This document shows positions 6,541 to 7,253 of a stretch of DNA of 7,253 bases, piece by piece; positions within the stretch are counted from its first letter, which is position 1; every line of letters begins with the position of its first letter. Where the stretch lies: contig RFIY01000134.1 of assembly GCA_003695505.1 (NCBI GenBank), positions 1 through 7,253 of the forward strand, read 5' to 3'. A model generated the notes under the pieces. That model had not been told where the DNA came from. It made no database searches and was given only the letters and a program-made list of their open reading frames with translations. The position numbers were made by a program, and so were the translations under genes. The stretch is from Candidatus Dadabacteria bacterium (GTDB taxonomy: Bacteria; J088).

Positions 6541-7043
6541 CTCGCCTGAATGTCTTTCAGCACTTTCACGGGGTCTTCCGACCGGGCCTCTTTCAGCAGA
6601 CGGCGCAGATCCGACAACGTGCGCACCCCGTGGCGCGCTGCGTATTGCATCACACGGGGTCCGCCGCGCAATAAGAGCTTAACATAACCGCGTTTCAGAA
6701 GCTGCGAAAACGGCGCATGTACGCGGAAGTCGATCTTTGTTTCCGGATCCTCACTGGTGATGCACTCAAACAGTTCGATTGCAAAATCCGCGATGTGCGC
6801 ATCATCGGGTACAGAAAAAATCCGTTCGATTGACGCCGGAGTGAAGCAAAAGCCGAAATCGGGATCCGGCGATGGACCTTCGATCAGCAGGCTGCGGCCC
6901 TCGCGACGCAGCAGGTGCCATTCCGAATCGAGGTGAGAGAAAAAGACCTGAGACGATGCACCTTCGGCGATACTCGTTGCCGCCGATACCCAGACGGGAT
7001 GGTGCAGAAAACGATCAGCGAGTCTGGCGACGACGGGATCCAT
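6537..7043 (-). CDS. Conserved-looking protein of unknown function, 168 residues
   Basis: I do not recognise this protein. It has no signal peptide or membrane segment, so it is probably cytoplasmic. Residues 1-60 include WVSAATSIAEG and a tryptophan/arginine-rich stretch. The middle (about 62-110) reads as alternating strands and helix, with FCFTPASIERIF followed by DFAIELFECI and KIDFRV. The C-terminal half has GYVKLLLRGGPRVMQYAARHG (119-139) and a charged helical end. The middle vaguely recalls SCP2-like lipid-carrier domains (a PDF strand, an S-I-E-R helix, then an amphipathic groove), but this is only an impression. The ATG at 7041-7043 is 2 bases past the upstream stop. No Shine-Dalgarno is visible, so translation is probably coupled. 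The longer open frame starting at 7148 overlaps the upstream gene and was not chosen. The stop overlaps the receiver ATG by 4 bases. Confidence 0.75.
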   Translation of the reverse strand: MDPVVARLADRFLHHPVWVSAATSIAEGASSQVFFSHLDSEWHLLRREGRSLLIEGPSPDPDFGFCFTPASIERIFSVPDDAHIADFAIELFECITSEDPETKIDFRVHAPFSQLLKRGYVKLLLRGGPRVMQYAARHGVRTLSDLRRLLKEARSEDPVKVLKDIQAR

Positions 7044-7045
7044 TG

Positions 7046-7253
7046 TCACGGAATTATAGCAGCCTGCCCAGCCTGCCCGCTCCATACACCCAGACCCAGC
7101 ACGATGAGGTACCCCAGATATGAGCTCAGCAACAGGGCGCCACTCCATCGTGGCATGCGGCCCGCGCGTCCGCGGAACAGCATGACCGCAAGCGGCAGGA
7201 CCAGACTGAACGCAACGTCACCCCATGCGCCGCCCCCGGGAAATGGCACCGGC
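7046..7253 (-). CDS. C-terminal part of a membrane protein, probably a calcium/sodium antiporter
   Basis: The gene is cut by the right edge of the window; about 68 C-terminal residues are visible, and the frame is open through 7252. A GTG at 7247-7249 could be read as a start but is more likely an internal valine. The fragment has two hydrophobic segments, FSLVLPLAVMLF and ALLLSSYLGYLIVLGLGVW, split by a basic loop (RGRAGRMPRWSG). Proteins of the CaCA cation-exchanger family (YrbG type) end this way: a hydrophobic helix, a basic loop with R-x-x-G, then a final helix with LLLxxYxxYL. The resemblance is moderate and rests on the last repeat only. It is the first visible gene of the minus-strand run; the run's promoter must lie at or beyond the window edge. 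Confidence 0.5.
   Translation of the reverse strand, partial: PVPFPGGGAWGDVAFSLVLPLAVMLFRGRAGRMPRWSGALLLSSYLGYLIVLGLGVWSGQAGQAAIIP

Noticed and set aside
7053-7058. Perfect TATAAT on the minus strand just ahead of the 168-residue gene
   Set aside because: No matching -35 box lies 16-18 bases upstream, and the sequence is accounted for by the last codons (Ala-Ile-Ile-Pro) of the preceding gene. A start so close to the ATG would also leave almost no leader.

Overview
The window looks like GC-rich chromosomal DNA from a proteobacterium, most likely a gammaproteobacterium. This is inferred from the metX-metW pair, the style of the TRAP transporter genes and the base composition. No species can be named from the sequence alone. 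Nothing resembles a phage, an insertion sequence or a CRISPR array, and all intact genes pack tightly with normal start signals.

The left part (1-2102) holds a tRNA-Arg(CCT) gene on the minus strand. Divergent from it is a two-gene plus-strand methionine unit: metX (homoserine O-acyltransferase) followed by metW (SAM-methyltransferase-fold protein). metW starts at a TTG codon inside the end of metX. A convergent gap of about 146 bases (2103-2248) follows and contains two GC-rich inverted repeats.

The right part (2249-7253) is one minus-strand run of seven genes with gaps of at most 29 bases and two 4-base ATGA overlaps. In transcription order they are: the C-terminal end of a membrane protein that resembles a calcium/sodium antiporter (cut by the window edge); an unrecognised 168-residue protein; a stand-alone response-regulator receiver domain; a TPR-type lipoprotein of the TRAP T-component (TatT) family; a DctP-type periplasmic binding protein; the small DctQ-type membrane subunit; and the large DctM-type permease. 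The last four make a complete TPR-protein-associated TRAP transporter (TPAT), the kind first described in Treponema pallidum. Such a system uses an ion gradient to import an organic substrate captured in the periplasm. The TatT lipoprotein is thought to form a ring that docks the binding protein.

The least ordinary feature is the front of this run. A receiver-only regulator and an uncharacterised cytoplasmic protein are translationally coupled to each other and sit directly ahead of the transporter. No histidine kinase or DNA-binding output domain is visible. This suggests, but does not prove, that transport is tied to phosphorelay signalling or to an unknown cytoplasmic step.
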